Source of the DNA: Carnegiea gigantea
Taxonomy: Eukaryota > Streptophyta > Magnoliopsida > Caryophyllales > Cactaceae
Length of the DNA: 64,000 bases
Assembly (NCBI GenBank): GCA_029747015.1
Contig: JAKOGI010002396.1
Location: 48,793 to 112,792 of the forward strand
Reading direction: 5' to 3'
Below are positions 22,551-33,597 of this stretch, one piece after another. The position numbers and the translations under genes were made by a program. Position 1 is the first letter of the stretch. Each line of letters begins with the position of its first letter. The notes under the pieces are model-generated. The model worked only from the letters and a program-made list of their open reading frames with translations. It was not told where the DNA came from and searched no databases.

Positions 22551-23913
22551 TGTTGAACGGTAAATTTACCCATTTTACGTGCCTCTTTCACCCACTTTTT
22601 GCTCGTATAATAAATTAATCTTTAGGATTTTTAATTGTTTTATTCATGTTTTGTAGGAAATAACTCAAAATCAAGCAAACGTCGCAAAAAGGGACGAAGA
22701 CGGGACAAAACAGCGAAAACCGACGAAAACCGGCAAAAGGGGGCAAAACCGGGGGAAAACGGACCACCGTGCCAGCAATGTGGCACGGTGTGGCCGTGCC
22801 ACCTGGCACGGTCGTGCCTCCCCCCAGTTTTGCCGTCTGCTCGGGTTTCTATTTAAGTTTCGTTCGGGCGTCTGTTTGAGGGGATCGCTAGGGGGTTCTT
22901 CCAGGTGATTTTTAGGGTAGTTTAATTTAGGTTTTAGGCAATAAAAACTCCATTGAGAGGATTAGATTAGGGTTGTATTGGATTGTTCTTAGATTCAAGC
23001 AATTGGATTTGAAGTTCCTTCCATCAATCTATAAGCCTTCTTCTCTCTTTCTCCACTTATTTCAATTTAGTTATTGTTTGTTCTTATTTTGATTATGTTA
23101 GTTTAGATTGTGTTTAGTTTATTTGTTTAGTTTTCATTGTTAATCCTTGTTTTATTTGGTTGGTAGATTTGTTTAGTTTCATGTCTCTTCTCTCTAGTTC
23201 ATGCTTGTGTTCTCCATTAGTTTAGGTTTAGGTTTTGTGTTTTGTTGATGATTAGTTGTTAGATTTTGTTGGCTTGGATTGTGATTAGCCTCTTGATGGC
23301 TAATTAATCTTGTATTTGACCTAACCATACCCAATCTATGCCTAGAATTTAGAGTTTTCCTTCACGCCCGTCAAGTGTTCGATGAAATGCTTGAGAGGGT
23401 TTTTATCCATATTTTTGGGCGATTGACTTATGCTGAGAGATGAGGTCAATTTGCTAGTGTGGGAGAGGGAATGGCCGAGTTCGGGACACGAAAGTAGTAT
23501 CCGAATCGAGCTAAGTCCGGGGTTGCTAGTTTTGTGGTCTAATTCGACTAACCCCACGAAAGTAGGTGGTTACGCGAGTTAGACTAGCTCATGACCCTTG
23601 AGAAGGGCTTGGGTGGTCTTTGATGGTGCAACCGACCATCTCTAGTTCGTAGTGTGGTTTGGGTAGGTTAGGACTCGTCTTGGTTAGTTGGTTCATCCAT
23701 TGGTAAAATCACAACTCCAAGTCGCTCGTTTCTGTGTTTGTAGCGTAGTTTAGCTCCCCACTCCTTCACCCTTCGATCCTGCCTAGCTCGAGACGCTTTA
23801 GCTAACCCTGGTAGTTGGAAACACAATTCCCTGCGGACGACACCCCAAGTACTCAACGATACACCTTGCACTTGGGGTTTACAAATATTAAAACTCTGTT
23901 TTTTCCGCTGACA
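22551..23913 (+). repeat. 5' LTR of the non-autonomous element
   Basis: It pairs with 26865-28206 along its length. A GC-rich inverted repeat (GTGGCACGG and CCGTGCCAC) lies near 22778-22805, followed by TTCTATTTAAG, a possible transcription-start element. Small basic frames such as the one from 22635 are present in both LTRs but have no other support. Confidence 0.92.
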
Positions 23914-23919
23914 AGTTTT

Positions 23920-23937
23920 TGGCGTCGTTGTCGGGGA
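23920..23937 (+). other. primer binding site, Asp-tRNA type
   Basis: TGGCGTCGTTGTCGGGGA differs by two C-to-T changes from the TGGCGCCGTTGCCGGGGA site common in plant Athila/Tat-like elements. It lies six bases after the LTR end. Confidence 0.75.
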
Positions 23938-24044
23938 ATTGGCGTTTTTCAATATTGGGGTTTACTTCAGCATTCGAGGCTAGGCCTTTAGAAAATCCAA
24001 ATAAAAAAATCCAAAAAAAAATCAAAAATTTCAAAAAAAAAAAT

Positions 24045-25478
24045 ATGTCTCTTTCCCACTTCCCTCAACATGAGTACGAATTGTTTTGGCGATACCATGA
24101 TAGATTACATGCTTTTCTTGCTCATTGTGGTTATTGCCTAGAAAAATGAGAAATTTTGAACATGGTCTATGAGGGTGTGACTTGTGAGACCCATGCTCTT
24201 TTAGAGCATTGGGATTTCTGTGCTCGAAACGTTGATGAAGTTTGGGAATTACTTGAGTGGTTGGTTAGGGATACTTATGAATTTGAGACTAGTCAATTTA
24301 CTTCATCCACCCCATCCCCCTGCGTTCCTAATTATACACCTTTTGCATGTGAGATCTGCCATTGTTCTGACCATGCCAGTATTTCTTGTCCCTATTGTAT
24401 TTCTGCTGATGGTTTTGCTAGAATTTCTAGTATGATAGAGGCCATGAACAAGCAACAAGTTGAGTTTGCTGAGTTTGTTAATAAACTGCGGGAGTATGAC
24501 CTATCACCCGAGACTGACCCTAGTTCTAGTGCTCCTAGATTTGATGTCAATCTGTGTGATGATGGTGCGTCTTTTCCTCCTCTAGAGTCCAGACTAAAGG
24601 ACGTGCGCGACCCTCCCTTACCTACTCTACCTCCTGTTGCTCCATCCCTACCTAGCACCTTTAAGGACAACACTATGACCTATCCTGATCCACCTTTCCC
24701 TTTAGCTCAGTCGACGGAGTTCGAGGTAGGTGCGATATTTTGTGTTGGTGCTAGTATCGGTGGGGATGATTTCTGTCTTGAGTCAGACGGTACTTTTAGT
24801 GAGGTGCATGATCTCGACGAGATTCTCGAGGGGGAGTCCTATGTGGATGCTGTGGTTGCAGTTTCATCTAGTCCTGATCTTACTGACCATGTATCCCTCA
24901 ACCCCCTTGAATTTTCTCATGCTTCTTCATGTTCACTACCCTCCCCTTCCCCTCAGTATTGTGACCTCTCACCGATCGATTCTCTTGTGGTGCTCGAGGG
25001 GAATGTGGTTGACTGTTCTGAGCCTCTAGGTACTTTTAGAGGGTATGACCCCCTTCTTGATCCTTATCGTCTGTACTTAGAGGGCATGCCTAGAGAAATC
25101 GCGTTAACTATTGTATTTGATTATTCTGCTGATTTCTCACAGGTATTTGGTGAGTTTAAGAGGGCACTAACTTTGTTTGCTCTATCTTTACCAGTGTTCT
25201 CTTACTCACACTATTCTGAGCCGCATGCAGCAATGCATGATAAGCTCCTACGAGCTTTGACTGCATCCGAGCTGACGACTCACATCTTGAGCGGCAAGGA
25301 GTGGCTGATGCTCCTTAAGTCGTCATGGCATAGTTCGGGTACATTCAGTACCCGACCTGATATAATCGTTCTCACTCTTCTCTTCCCCCCTTCTTTTTAT
25401 TTTTCTTTTCTTTCTTTTTGTTTTTGTTTAGTTGTGAATATTAGGATTGTGTTTTTATTGGCGATCATTTTGTGGTGA
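24045..25478 (+). pseudogene. gag-like ORF of the non-autonomous LTR element, one in-frame UGA
   Basis: From ATG 24045 the frame reads MSLSHFPQHEYELFWRYHDR and continues to GYCLEK, then UGA at 24147-24149, then EILNMVYEGVTCETHALLEH in the same frame to 25478. Without the stop it would encode about 477 residues. A Cys/His cluster, CEICHCSDHASISCPYC, resembles a degenerate zinc knuckle. The middle is acidic and rich in Pro and Ser, and the tail is hydrophobic. Proteins of this kind occur in large non-autonomous elements of many dicots; the biochemical role is unproven. UGA probably replaced a Trp codon (UGG). Confidence 0.7.
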
Positions 25479-26864
25479 AATTTGGATGTTGCTGAGCCGT
25501 TGTTGGCTATTATCACCATTTTTGTATTTTTGTAGATTTTTATTGTGTTGTGATTGGTGGTATTGTTGGATTGGTATATATTTCTTGTTGGTGGTGCTAG
25601 TTTGGTATATATGTGTGATCTTGTTTTACTTGGGCGAGATTGCGTTTTTGGGAGAGTGTGTTAGCTTGTGTATATATTTGTCGATTTTGTATGTCTTGTG
25701 TTTGATTTTTTTGTGTGTTGGTGATGACTCACGGCTCCCAATGAGGACATTGTGAGATTTAGGTGTGGGGGTGGGGTCATCTCCCCTTTTCTTTTTATTT
25801 TTGTGAAAATTTTTCATTTTTGTGTAAATTTTTCAAATTTTTCTCCTTTTTGTATAAATTTTTCTTTTCCTTTTGAATTTAGGGGAGTTTTGTACTATTT
25901 TGATCAGCCTTGATCTCTGGTACCTTGACTATTAGCTCGTATATAAGTATAATGTGCATGACAGATGGTCATCCCCAGTCTGTCGTTTTAGGTATCAGTT
26001 CTAACCCCAACAGTCCACTGTAATTTTGCAATCCAGTCCTGATTTATGTATTATCATCATCCTATATTTTTAGTCTTCCATGATTGACTCCCCCACTTGT
26101 CTACTGCACAGCCCCTTTTGTATGTGCTGGCACCCCCATTTTCCAAAACAAAAGCAAAAACAAACAAATTCAAGCGCTACTGGGTGTATCCCTTTGAGGC
26201 GTGGCATGAGTTTGTAATGAAAAAAATAATGGAAAGAAAAAAAAAACAAAAAGTGGGGAAGGAAAGAATTGGAAACGACAAGTACCCCTTTGAGGCATGC
26301 GCTACTGGGTGTTACCCTTTGAGGCAATACTGTTACTGGGGAAGCTTGCTTTCCATGCTAGCCATTCGAAAAGGTAGTTTGTGTCAGTTGCGTGGGATTG
26401 AGTTTGGTTTTGATAGGCTTAGTTTTAGAAAACACAGGCACCAGGATAGATTCATTATTTTCATGCGTCGTGGGGTGAAAAGCTGATGTCTGAATGTCAT
26501 TCTTTGGGATGATGTGTCCTGAAATGCATATAATGCTTGCGTACAGACTGATACTTGAGTTACTGGGGGGTTTTGGTTGATCCGAACGTGTACAGTTCAC
26601 CCTGATGTATATATTTTGTTTTGTCATTTTCATTTTTTCGATTTTTGTTCCTCTTTTCTTTGTTTTTCCTTTTTGAGATTTTGTGGGTATATCTTTTGCA
26701 AACCCGCACGAGACCTTACTCGTCCACTTGGGGTGACCAAGGGGTTTAAAGGGCTTGTTGCATACGCTAAATGCAACCGTGATTCCTACGAAAGTGAGTT
26801 AGTTGTTTACTTTAGTTTTTCTTTTATTTTGCTCGAGGACGAGCAAAAGATAGGTGTGGGGGTG
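25479..26864 (+). other. non-coding interior and polypurine tract of the LTR element
   Basis: No domain is readable. The segment is T-rich at 25380-25880. The words GCTACTGGGTGT and CCTTTGAGGC occur twice near 26176-26202 and 26300-26326. Near the end, GCTCGAGGACGAGCAAAAGAT forms a short hairpin just before the polypurine tract. It may hold packaging or priming signals, but that is inference. Confidence 0.6.
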
Positions 26865-28206
26865 TGTTGAACGGTAAATTTACCCATTTTACGTGCCTCT
26901 TTCACCCACTTTTTACTCGTATAATAACTTAATCTTTAGGATTTTTACTTGTTTTATTTATATTTTGTAGGAAATAACTCAAAATCAAGCAAACGTCGTA
27001 AAAAGGGACGAAGACGGGACAAAACAGCGAAAACCGACGAAAACAGGCAAAAGGGGGCAAAACCGGGGGAAAACGGACCACCGTGCCAGCAATGTGGCAC
27101 GGTCGTGCCTCCCCCCAGTTTTTGCCGTCTGCTCGGGTTTCTATTTAAGCTTCGTTCGGGCGTCTGTTCGAGGGGATCGCTCGGGGGTTCTTCCAGGTGA
27201 TTTTTAGGGTAGTTTAGTTTAGGTTTTAGGTAATAAAAACTCCAATGAGAGGATTAGATTAGGGTTGTATTGGATTGTTCTTGGATTCAAGCAATTGGAT
27301 TTGAAGTTCCTTCCATCAATCTATAAGCCTTCTTCTCTCTTTCTCCACTTATTTCGATTTAGTTATTGTTTGTTCTTATTTTGATTATGTTAGTTTAGAT
27401 TGTGTTTAGTTTGTTTGTTTAGTTTTCATTATTAATCCTTGTTTTATTTGGTTAGTAGATTTGTTTAGTTTCATGTCTCTTCTCTCTAGTTCATGCTTGT
27501 GTTCTCCATTAGTTTAGGTTTAGGTTTTGTGTTTTGTTGATGATTAGTTGTTAGATTTTGTTGGCTTGGATTGTGATTAGCCTCTTGATGGCTAATTAAT
27601 CTTGTATTTGGCCTAACCATACCCAATCTATGCCTAGAACTTAGAGTTTTCCTTCACGCCCGCCAAGTGTTCGATGAAATGCCTGAGAGGGTTTTCATCC
27701 ATATTTTTGGGCGATTGACTTATGCTGAGAGGTGAGGTCAATTTGCTAGTGTGGGAGAGGGAATGGCCGAGTTCGGGACACGAAAGTAGTATCCGAATCG
27801 AGTTAGGTCCGGGGTTGCTAGTTTTGTGGTCTAATTCGACTAACCCCACGAAAGTAGGTGGTTACGCGAGTTAGACTAGCTCATGACCCTTGAGAGAGGG
27901 CTTGGGTGGTCTTTGATGGTGTAATTGACCATCTCTAGTTCGTAGTATGGTTTGGGTAGGTTAGAACTCGTCTTGATTAGTTGGTTCATCCATTGATAAA
28001 ATCACAACTCCAAGTCACTTGTTTCTGTGTTTGTAGCATAGTTTAGCTCCCCACTCCTTCACCCTTCGATCCTGCCTAGCTCGAGACACTTTAGCTAGCC
28101 TAGGTAGTTGGAAACACAATTCCCTGCGGACGACACCCCAAGTACTCAACGATACACCTTGCACTTGGGGTTTACAAATATTAAAACTCTGTTTTTTCTG
28201 CTAACA
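26865..28206 (+). repeat. 3' LTR of the non-autonomous element
   Basis: It is colinear with 22551-23913. It lacks 22 bp of the GC-rich hairpin (the second GTGGC arm). It ends CTAACA immediately before the target duplication TTTAT. Confidence 0.92.
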
Positions 28207-28619
28207 TTTATTATGCCGATACATGAAGTCATGGGACTCATAACTCACAAACCTAAAATTCTAACTCATTTGTTATATCCTTCACTCCCTCATTTGCTGT
28301 GTCCCTCGGTTCCTCATTCCAATCATTTTCAAAATGCAATTTTTATTCATGTGCTAAATATAAACTCTTGCACTTAATCTAATGGATATTGCATTTATCT
28401 AGAACATTCTGCCTATTTGAATTTAGTTTTATAAATTTCTTTAGATAAAAAAAATTATCGTACCCGATGGATATTATATTTTAATATCTGTATATACCGT
28501 AATAAAATTCAAATACCTGGTGGTTATAGGTATGGGGATAGATTTTGAAAACCTGATGGCTATGGATGTGGGTATGGAGATGACTTTTGAAAATGGGTAC
28601 AGATGCGGGTATACCTCTA

Positions 28620-29861
28620 CCAGGGGTGGAGCAAGGATTCAAAGTAAGGGGTGTCGAGATTAATAATACATATATAACAAAAACTTCAATAGTTCTAAAA
28701 ATAAAGTGCGCAGCTAATACATTCAAGAAAGTTGTCCTCGACGAGATCTCATATGTTAAAAGTAAAACATGATATTGTTCGTTCGACAGACGGTAGTTGA
28801 GTACTTTCTTTGCTACTTTCTTAGATAAATGATGAGTTTTTGATGCAGAACAAATCGTTTAGCTATGTTGTTGAAAAACTTCTACATTTTGAACTGAAAA
28901 ATACAATCAAATTCTTACTTGGGTTGATGGTTTTTAGTAAATCATTAAATCCACCAATTATTTATTATAAACAAACATAAATTTGACTAAAGTCAATAAA
29001 TTAAACATAAATAAACAAGCAATAACCAACAAATTATCCCAATTCTAATTCCTAAATCCTCAATCAAGAAAGGCAAAACTCTGATTTCTTAATTGATGAA
29101 TAAATCTCTAAATTAACCACTTGTTTAACATAAATTCAATAAAATCAGTAAATTAAACATAAACAAGCAAGCAATAACAAATCAAGCTAAAATCTTCAAC
29201 AAAGAAGACAATTAGGTAAAAAATCCTCATTTTTCAATTCACGAATCATGAGTAAATCACTAAGTTGATCAACTATTTAACATGAATCTAACTAAAATCA
29301 GCAAAATAAACGTAATTATTTACAAAATAATAAAATTAAAAACAAAAGTTGAGGATTTTCATATTTACCTCAAATATGGAATTGGGGGACTAGAAAAGGA
29401 GGCTGGAACGAGCGAACTACATAGGCAAGCGGCAGGCTGCAGCGGCCGTCCCGTGGGCCACTAGTGGTGACGGAAGGCAGTAAGGCAACTAGGCAAAGAG
29501 ACAGCGAGATTTCTGGGGTGGGGCGTGAGGGTTCTGCGTGCGTGAGTGTGTCAAGTACGGGCGAACCGAGAACGAGAAATAGGGGTGGTGAGAGAAATTC
29601 AAAAGCTTAAAGTAAAGTGGCAAAAATTCAAAAAAAGAAAATACACTGAAAATACGGAATGAAAAGTCGAACACATGACCTCCCGTACATAGCAATGAGT
29701 GACTAACCACTATGCTAGCCATGTTTTCATTAAATTTATAGAAACTAATTAATATATACATATATAATTTTGTTTTTGACTAGAATATCCTATATTTAAT
29801 TTTTTTTCAAAAAAGTTGGGGTATCAGTTGTCACCCATTGCACCTCAATAGCTCCGCCCAT
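28620..29861. mobile_element. probable non-autonomous DNA transposon
   Basis: The left end reads CAGGGGTGGAGCAAGGATTC and the right end, inverted, reads TGGGCGGAGCTATTGAGGTG, so the termini are imperfect inverted repeats. Such GGAGC-type ends are common on plant DNA transposons. It contains a three-copy tandem repeat and no transposase. A target duplication was not identified. Confidence 0.5.
28974..29430. repeat. tandem repeat, three units of about 153 bp
   Basis: Units begin AACATAAATTTGACTAAAGT (28974), AACATAAATTCAATAAAATC (29127) and AACATGAATCTAACTAAAAT (29279). Each continues with GTAAATTAAACATAAA-like text and a TTCTTAATTGATGAATAAATC-like word. Confidence 0.65.
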
Positions 29862-29968
29862 GAACTCCACCCGCCCCGTACCTCCTCCATGCCCATCCCT
29901 ATTCTTGGGAGAGTGTCAGATTCTTGTTCTCTTCTCAAGCAACATTCAAAGTTCTTTTTACTTATTAA

Positions 29969-30304
29969 GGGCCTGTTTTTTTGTTGGGAATTATGGGTAG
30001 GTAAATGGGTGAAGTTGGTTGAGATTGGTAAAAGTGGGTTAAAGTAGGTTGAAGTGGGAATCTTTTTGTTGAAGTGGTTTGAAATGGGTTGAGGAATGTT
30101 AAAGTAGGTTGAAGTTGGCTAAATTTTTTTATATGATGAATAGAAATTGGTTAAAATAATGAAAAGTGGTTGAAATTAGTTGAAGTGGGTTGAAATGTGT
30201 TGAAATTGGTATTTTTTTTAATTGAAATTGATGAAGTGGGTTAAGGTGGGTTAAAATTGGTTGAGGTTGGTAAATTTGGATTTACCAACGAAAAGAACAG
30301 GACC
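29969..30304. mobile_element. Tourist-like MITE, 336 bp, TAA target duplication
   Basis: The ends read GGGCCTGTTTTTTTGTTGG and, inverted, GGTCCTGTTCTTTTCGTTGG. TAA occurs immediately outside both ends (29966-29968 and 30305-30307), the usual PIF/Harbinger target. The interior repeats GTTGAAGTGGGTT words. Confidence 0.75.
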
Positions 30305-30427
30305 TAAGTATTTACTTTTTTTACTTTGTTAATGTAACTTGTTCTGAATGACAAAATATTTTTTAATTGGTATCATTATTGAATTGAACATCAAACTTTG
30401 ACTTATAGAATATATTTCTAAAAAAAA

Positions 30428-31222
30428 TAAGAAATTTTGTGAACAATAGGTTCATGTTTGTGAACACTAGATTAATGTTTTGTAAATAATAGGTTTGTGT
30501 TTTTGTGACCTATATATGAGCATTTTGTGAACATTGCCAGAATAAAATTCTATTATGTAAATAATAGAATTTTTATTTTGTGAACTATACGTTAATATTT
30601 TGTGAACAATAGGTTAACATTTTTTAATGAACAATATAAGATTCTTTTTATTGGAACTATGGATAGCAGAATATATTTTTTTAAAAAAACTAATAATTTT
30701 TGGGGAACACTAGCATTGTTAGCATCAAAGTTCTATTTTTGTGAACAAGAGGTTAACATTTTGTGAAAATAAGTTGACATTCCGTAGACAACAATTTTTT
30801 TTTTTTGGTTAGAACCGTGACTAACAAAGTTAACATTTCGTAGACAATGGGGGCTTTGTTATCAAAGATCATGTGGGGATGTGGAGAAAGGCATGCGTCA
30901 AGTAAGGCTGGGAGTTTGCGAAAATTATATGGTGTAAATGGGTGGATATGAGCTACGTCATCCGCTCTATCACGTATTGGTTTGAGTGTACAGTTAATGA
31001 GCAAATCCAGATATATAGTAGTATATTTTAGTGGGCTTTACAGTATATTTAGTGAGTGAAACTCGGATATACCTGACGTATTGGTATGGGTTTGTTTAAC
31101 TTACTAAAAGTACTTTAAAGAGTTGTATAATATTTTTAATGAGCAAAATTGTGTATATAGTAGCATATTTTTCTACGCAGTATTTTTAGTGGATAAAATC
31201 TCAATATAAAGTGTAACTTATT
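30428..31222. repeat. degenerate array, consensus near GTGAACAATAGGTTAATATTTT
   Basis: At least a dozen diverged copies of a 20-26 bp unit are readable (GTGAACAATAGGTT, GTGAACTATACGTTAATATT and others). The array shares its consensus with 14955-15600. At 31010-31220 the words TATATAGTAGTATATTT and TTTTAGTGAG continue the pattern. Confidence 0.65.
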
Positions 31223-31259
31223 CAACCAATTATGGGGTTTAACAACTTGGGGATTTGCA

Positions 31260-31382
31260 GGAATTGAGACCAGGACATGCTTTTATGGGTTGAACAAGGC
31301 TAGGGAAAATGGTTTTAAACAACTAGTTATAGGTGATTCTTTCATAATTGAAAATGTTTTTAAACTATTATTATTGAAATAG
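31260..31382 (+). pseudogene. RNase H-like fragment of a LINE-type element
   Basis: A 40-codon frame reads GIETRTCFYGLNKARENGFK followed by QLVIGDSFIIENVFK and a stop. It fits the plant RNase H-like pattern of a small-residue-rich helix, then EN-GF, then a GDS motif. No start codon and no upstream reverse transcriptase are present, so it is an isolated remnant. Confidence 0.45.
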
Positions 31383-32651
31383 ATATCAACCCTTGATTTT
31401 CTCCATAGAAACGTGAGCCGTTGATGAAAACAATACAACCTTCTATAGACTATTAAACTCCCTTGTAGTTACTATCTTTCCTCTCACTGCATTCTCTTTC
31501 CTCCTTGACATGCCCCAAAAAATCTTCCATTGCCATTGCCTGGTTCTGATTGTGCCCGAGAAAGTCTTAGTAGAGGAGTAACATGAAGAAAAAATGGCAA
31601 ATTTGTTGGACTTCGCTACAAAAATTGATAGATGCCCATTGGTTGTACGTCTTTTTTGATACGAATTGTTGAAGTCATTAAAATTTACACCAGTCGATGA
31701 ACTTGAGACAAAAATGAGTATGGTAAGTTGTTAAGATTTGCTACAAAAACAATCAGAATTTTCCACAGGTTCAGATCTATTCATATTAGATTAATGGTTT
31801 AGATTTATCAATTATCATAGTTGAAAAGAATTTCAATTGTGGTAGAATTTTGCATCTCCCTTTCTCGCTCCTATCTTCAGAGACCTTTCTCTTTCTAAAA
31901 CACCTTTTCGCTCTCTGCATTTCTTTATCTTGTATTCAATCATAGCGGAACTGAGTTACCAAAAACGCGCCCGAGATGACTCGGGCGAGTTCGGGTTCAA
32001 CTCCAAGAGGATCAAGGATACTTGTGGAAATGCGGCGGGTATAGGGCGGGTTTAACCGTACCCTCACCCATACCCATTTTCAAAATCAACAGCCATACCC
32101 ATACCCATATCCAACGGGTGTTGTAAAGCTATACACATACCCATACCTACTGGGTATAGCGGGTATGGAGGTTTTATTCGAGTACATATAGACAAAAAAG
32201 AATTAAACTCATCTTGTACCCATATTCAACATCAAATAGACAATATATCACATTAACATTAAGTCTTTAACAACATATCATATCATATCATATCGAATAC
32301 AACTAAAAGTTTACCAATCAAAGTAATAAATTAGCACTTGACAATTACAATTTCTAACAAAATGTCTCATCGAAGTCTTGAAGACCATGCAACTCAAAGG
32401 AACTAGCAAAATATCTAAGTATAAGCAACAAATTAGAACTTTAAACAAACGGGTACAGATTTTATATGGGGCGAGTATAGGACGGTTATTGATAAAACGG
32501 GTATGGGGTGGGTATGCGGTGGGTACCCTTACACATACCCGTACCCATTTTAGGAATACCCGCCTCATATCCATTTTTTTTTCCATTTTCACCACCCATT
32601 CCCATACTCATTGGGACGGATTTAGCGGGTTTTAGGTAGGTACGAGTTTTT
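31383..32651. other. gene-free stretch with CCCATACCC-type repeats
   Basis: No protein could be supported. From about 32030 to 32640 there are repeated ACCCATACCC and GGGTATGGG words, a degenerate simple repeat also found at 22290-22420 and 28490-28615. Confidence 0.5.
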
Positions 32652-33153
32652 TTGTTAGCCCTAATCAAGGAGGACCTCCTGAGTCTACTCGACAACTCCG
32701 ACACTGTTCCCAACGACCGTAACTCACCGAGTCAGGACCTTGACTCAGTGATTTGGAGCTTCGAGGAGGAGATATCCAGATCGGGAACACGACCTGGATT
32801 GCCGAAGCCAGAGAACTTCGTCTACCTTGCCTCCGATTCCGATGCCTCATAGTCGCAGTTAGGTCAGTTGTTAGGATATGATGATGTCGAGGCGCCGACA
32901 ACCGACTGTGAGGATTCCGAGTTGCTCCGAGTCTCATCCAAGTCGTCCAAGATCGGCGAGTTTTGGCATTTTATGGCGAATTGCCGAGTTACGACTCGTT
33001 CGGGTTTGAGATGGGTTATGTGGAGTATAATAATAGTAATTTGGGTCAGGGAGACAACGATGAATATGTGGCATTAGATGGAAGTTTTTACTATTCAGAT
33101 GTAAATTTTGGATCGGATGGTACTTGGCGAACCAAAACTCTGCCTGCTCTGTG
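32652..33153 (+). pseudogene. degraded plant gene fragment of unknown function
   Basis: A plus-strand frame from 32652 encodes an acidic, Ser/Asp-rich stretch (LDSVIWSFEEEISRSGTRPG, then YLASDSDAS). It meets a stop at 32850-32852 and continues in frame (GQLLGYDDVEAPTTDCEDSE, then SKIGEFW). A shift near 32960 leads to GELPSYDSFGFEMGYVEY and a C-terminus ending TLPAL with a natural stop at 33151-33153. The composition and continuity across frames suggest a former intron-less gene or retrocopy of a plant-specific acidic protein. The family name is not asserted. Confidence 0.4.
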
Positions 33154-33192
33154 AAGTAACTTCTCTTTTTAATTTTTTTTCCTAAGGGGTGA

Positions 33193-33348
33193 TATATATG
33201 TGTGTGTGTGTGTGTGTGTGTATTATCAGAAAGGTTGTCATATTTGGAGAACTCATGTTAATTTTGGAAATATATATGTGTGTGTGTGTGTGTGTGTGTA
33301 TTATCAGAAAGGTTGTCATATTTGGAGAACTCATGTTAATTTTGGAAA
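33193..33348. repeat. two direct copies of a 78-bp unit with (TG)n
   Basis: Each unit has a TATATATG start, about nine TG steps, then TATTATCAGAAAGGTTGTCA and AACTCATGTTAATTTTGG. The copies are almost identical, so the duplication is recent. Confidence 0.85.
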
Positions 33349-33479
33349 TATATATGTAGAAAAATGCAGAATTTTAGTAAAATCCATATGTTAACTCCAT
33401 TGATATTAAAAGCATTAGTTCTTTATAAGGGTGGACAACGGATCCGATACTCATTGGTATTAAGCTTAGCTCTCAATTA

Positions 33480-33597
33480 GAATCAGTCCTTGTAATTTGT
33501 TGCCACCGAGATACAACTGCTGGATATTGGGCAACCTCCCTAGTGCATCAGGAATAGGACCTTTAAATTGTTGTCCCCAAAGCTCAAATACCTTAGA
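33480..33597 (-). pseudogene. orphan LRR fragment from the neighbouring receptor gene family
   Basis: On the minus strand it reads YLSFGDNNLKGPIPDALGRL followed by PNIQQLYLGGNKLQG. This is closely similar to the receptor kinase exon at about 36480-36600 (YLSFEDNDLRGPVPDALGRL). No flanking LRRs or kinase are present. It lies downstream of the receptor gene and marks another partial duplication. Confidence 0.7.

Larger units (their letters stand above)
22551..28206 (+). mobile_element. complete non-autonomous LTR retrotransposon, 5.66 kb
   Basis: LTRs of 1363 bp (22551-23913) and 1342 bp (26865-28206) begin TGTTGAAC and end GACA or AACA. The insertion is flanked by a perfect 5-bp duplication, TTTAT (22546-22550 and 28207-28211). 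A primer site of the Asp-tRNA type follows the 5' LTR, and a purine-rich tract (AGATAGGTGTGGGGGTG) precedes the 3' LTR. The interior has one gag-like ORF and no protease, integrase or reverse transcriptase, so it must depend on another element. The LTRs are very similar, implying fairly recent insertion. The largest LTR difference is a 22-bp indel in a GC-rich hairpin. Confidence 0.92.

Noticed and set aside
22635..22856. Basic open frame (KSSKRRKKGRRRD) present in both LTRs
   Set aside because: It lies wholly in LTR sequence, differs after the hairpin indel, and is not kept in the related solo LTR; probably not a gene.
28974..29430. Considered a CRISPR-like array because of regular spacing
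   Set aside because: The units are contiguous, diverged, without repeat-spacer structure, and lie in plant nuclear DNA.
33200..33394. Cys/Val-rich open frame
   Set aside because: It is a translation of (TG)n microsatellite in a 78-bp duplication.
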